Positions 6,739-7,490 of a stretch of DNA of 7,490 nucleotides are shown in pieces. The DNA comes from HGM04593 sp045661205. Its GTDB lineage: Bacteria > Bacteroidota > Bacteroidia > Bacteroidales > Bacteroidaceae. The stretch spans positions 1 through 7,490 of the forward strand of contig JAZRFE010000038.1 in the NCBI GenBank assembly GCA_045661205.1, given 5' to 3'. Under the pieces are notes generated by a model. The model worked only from the letters and a program-made list of their open reading frames with translations, did no database searches and had not been told where the DNA came from. Within the stretch, counting starts at the first letter, position 1, and each line of letters begins with the position of its first letter. The translations under genes were made by a program, and so were the position numbers.

Positions 6739-6769
6739 TTTTGTAGTTCCAAAAAAAGCTGTACCTTTG
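6739..6769 (+). promoter_or_regulatory. rRNA operon promoter (TTTTG, 18 bases, TACCTTTG)
   Basis: TTTTG (6739-6743) and TACCTTTGC (6762-6770) form a close match to the Bacteroidota consensus, about 255 bases before the 16S 5' end. TACCTTTGC with a following C-rich start is the expected form for a strong promoter in this phylum. RNA should start near 6776. It is the only strong plus-strand promoter found between the DUF5686 gene and the 16S gene. Confidence 0.75.
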
Positions 6770-6775
6770 CACTCG

Positions 6776-7024
6776 CTTTCGACAAGGAACGCAGTTCACT
6801 TGAAACGGAGGCACAACGATCCTTGAAACCATTCCATACAGACATAGCAGTACAGCGGTCTTTGATTCTTTTTAGAGTGAGAGATCAGCTATATTAAGTA
6901 CAGGAACAAAAAACGAACCGTCAATATAATTTATATTAGGTATCAACCAAATAAACGTAGAAATCCGGTCAGCATCAAACAGACAATTCGCTTCTTAATT
7001 GAAGCATACAAAAATAAAAATTTT
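6776..7024 (+). other. rRNA operon leader (pre-16S 5' spacer)
   Basis: About 250 bases lie between the expected transcription start and the mature 16S end. They contain no ORF of note. Visible structures are a hairpin CAAG-GAAC / GTTC-CTTG at 6783-6802 with a GCA loop and one bulged A, a boxA-like GGTCTTTGATTC at 6857-6868, and a 15-base AT palindrome (AATATAA-T-TTATATT) at 6923-6937. The leader would be removed by RNase processing after pairing with the sequence beyond the 16S 3' end, which is outside the window. Confidence 0.6.
6857..6868 (+). promoter_or_regulatory. Possible boxA-like antitermination site in the rRNA leader
   Basis: GGTCTTTGATTC resembles the NusB-S10 boxA core (a CTTT-centred sequence) and its place between promoter and 16S is right. 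Bacteroidota boxA sites are not well defined, so this is a position-based suggestion. Confidence 0.3.
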
Positions 7025-7490
7025 ACAACGAAGAGTTTGATCCTGGCTCAGGATGAACGCTAGCTACAGGCTTAACACATGCAAGTCGCGGGGTCTGCTT
7101 CGGCAGACGACCGGCGCACGGGTGAGTAACGCGTATCCAACCTGCCCCTCTCTTTGGCATAGCCTTTCGAAAGAGAGATTAATTCCGAATAACATAGTTT
7201 AGTTGCATGATTCGACTATGAAAGCTCCGGCGGAGAGGGATGGGGATGCGTTCCATTAGGTAGTAGGCGGGGTAACGGCCCACCTAGCCAACGATGGATA
7301 GGGGTTCTGAGAGGAAGGTCCCCCACATTGGAACTGAGACACGGTCCAAACTCCTACGGGAGGCAGCAGTGAGGAATATTGGTCAATGGACGCAAGTCTG
7401 AACCAGCCAAGTAGCGTGAAGGATGACTGCCCTATGGGTTGTAAACTTCTTTTGCCGTAGAACAAAACATGCCACGTGTGGCATTTTGCG
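7025..7490 (+). rRNA. rrs: 16S ribosomal RNA, 5' third (cut by window edge)
   Basis: The conserved 5' sequence AGAGTTTGATCCTGGCTCAG starts at 7032 and corresponds to E. coli position 8, which places the mature 5' end near 7025. Further landmarks are GATGAACGCTAGC, GGTGAGTAACGCGTATCC, ACTGAGACACGG (about 7335) and CTCCTACGGGAGGCAGCAG (about 7351). GCTAGCTACAGGCTTAACAC and GGAATATTGGTCAATGG are typical of Bacteroidales. V1 is short: GTCTGC-TTCG-GCAGAC (7093-7108), a six-pair stem with a UUCG tetraloop. The V3 part at the window end contains GCCACGTGTGGC, a form seen in Bacteroides and relatives. The gene stops at about one third of its usual 1,530 bases only because the window ends; ITS, tRNA and 23S genes would be expected beyond. 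Confidence 0.98.

Noticed and set aside
7256..7465. Minus-strand ORF of 69 codons
   Set aside because: It lies inside the 16S rRNA gene and reads conserved rRNA sequence.
1..7490. Mobile element, CRISPR array, tRNA gene or defence system
   Set aside because: No transposase, integrase, regularly spaced repeats, cloverleaf sequence or defence-type protein motifs were found; the genes are chromosomal housekeeping and envelope genes.

Overview
The window is ordinary chromosomal DNA from a member of the Bacteroidales (phylum Bacteroidota). Three things point there: a short 286-residue primary sigma factor of the Bacteroides type, promoter-like sites of the Bacteroidota form (TTG, about 19 bases, then TAnnTTTG) in front of most genes, and a 16S rRNA 5' part that reads like Bacteroides and its relatives. 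I do not name a genus; the V1 and V3 segments of the 16S do not match a species I can recall.

Layout. At the left end a minus-strand pair (positions 1-859) encodes a four-helix DUF4199 membrane protein followed, four bases later, by a dolichol-phosphate-mannose-synthase-like family 2 glycosyltransferase that runs off the window. A gap of about 330 bases (860-1191) holds a degenerate intergenic repeat and the divergent promoters. rpoD (1192-2052, plus) follows, closed by a strong hairpin terminator (2074-2109). A second plus-strand unit (2279-3921) carries a small secreted protein of unknown function and a lipoprotein cysteine peptidase of the clostripain family (C11). Converging on it from the right is a large minus-strand gene (3956-6544) for an outer-membrane DUF5686 beta-barrel protein with a carboxypeptidase-regulatory-like N-terminal domain. 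From 6606 to 7024 lies the AT-rich upstream region, promoter and leader of a ribosomal RNA operon, and the window ends inside the 16S rRNA gene (about 7025-7490, first third only).

How the parts relate. rpoD encodes the sigma factor expected to read the TAnnTTTG promoters seen here, including its own and that of the rRNA operon. The secreted small protein, the C11 lipoprotein and the DUF5686 barrel are all envelope proteins, but nothing in the sequence shows they act together. I found no mobile element, CRISPR array, tRNA gene or defence locus. The points most worth a second look are the small secreted protein/C11 protease pair, the DUF4199-glycosyltransferase pair, the repeat next to rpoD, and a short AT dinucleotide tract inside the DUF5686 signal peptide.
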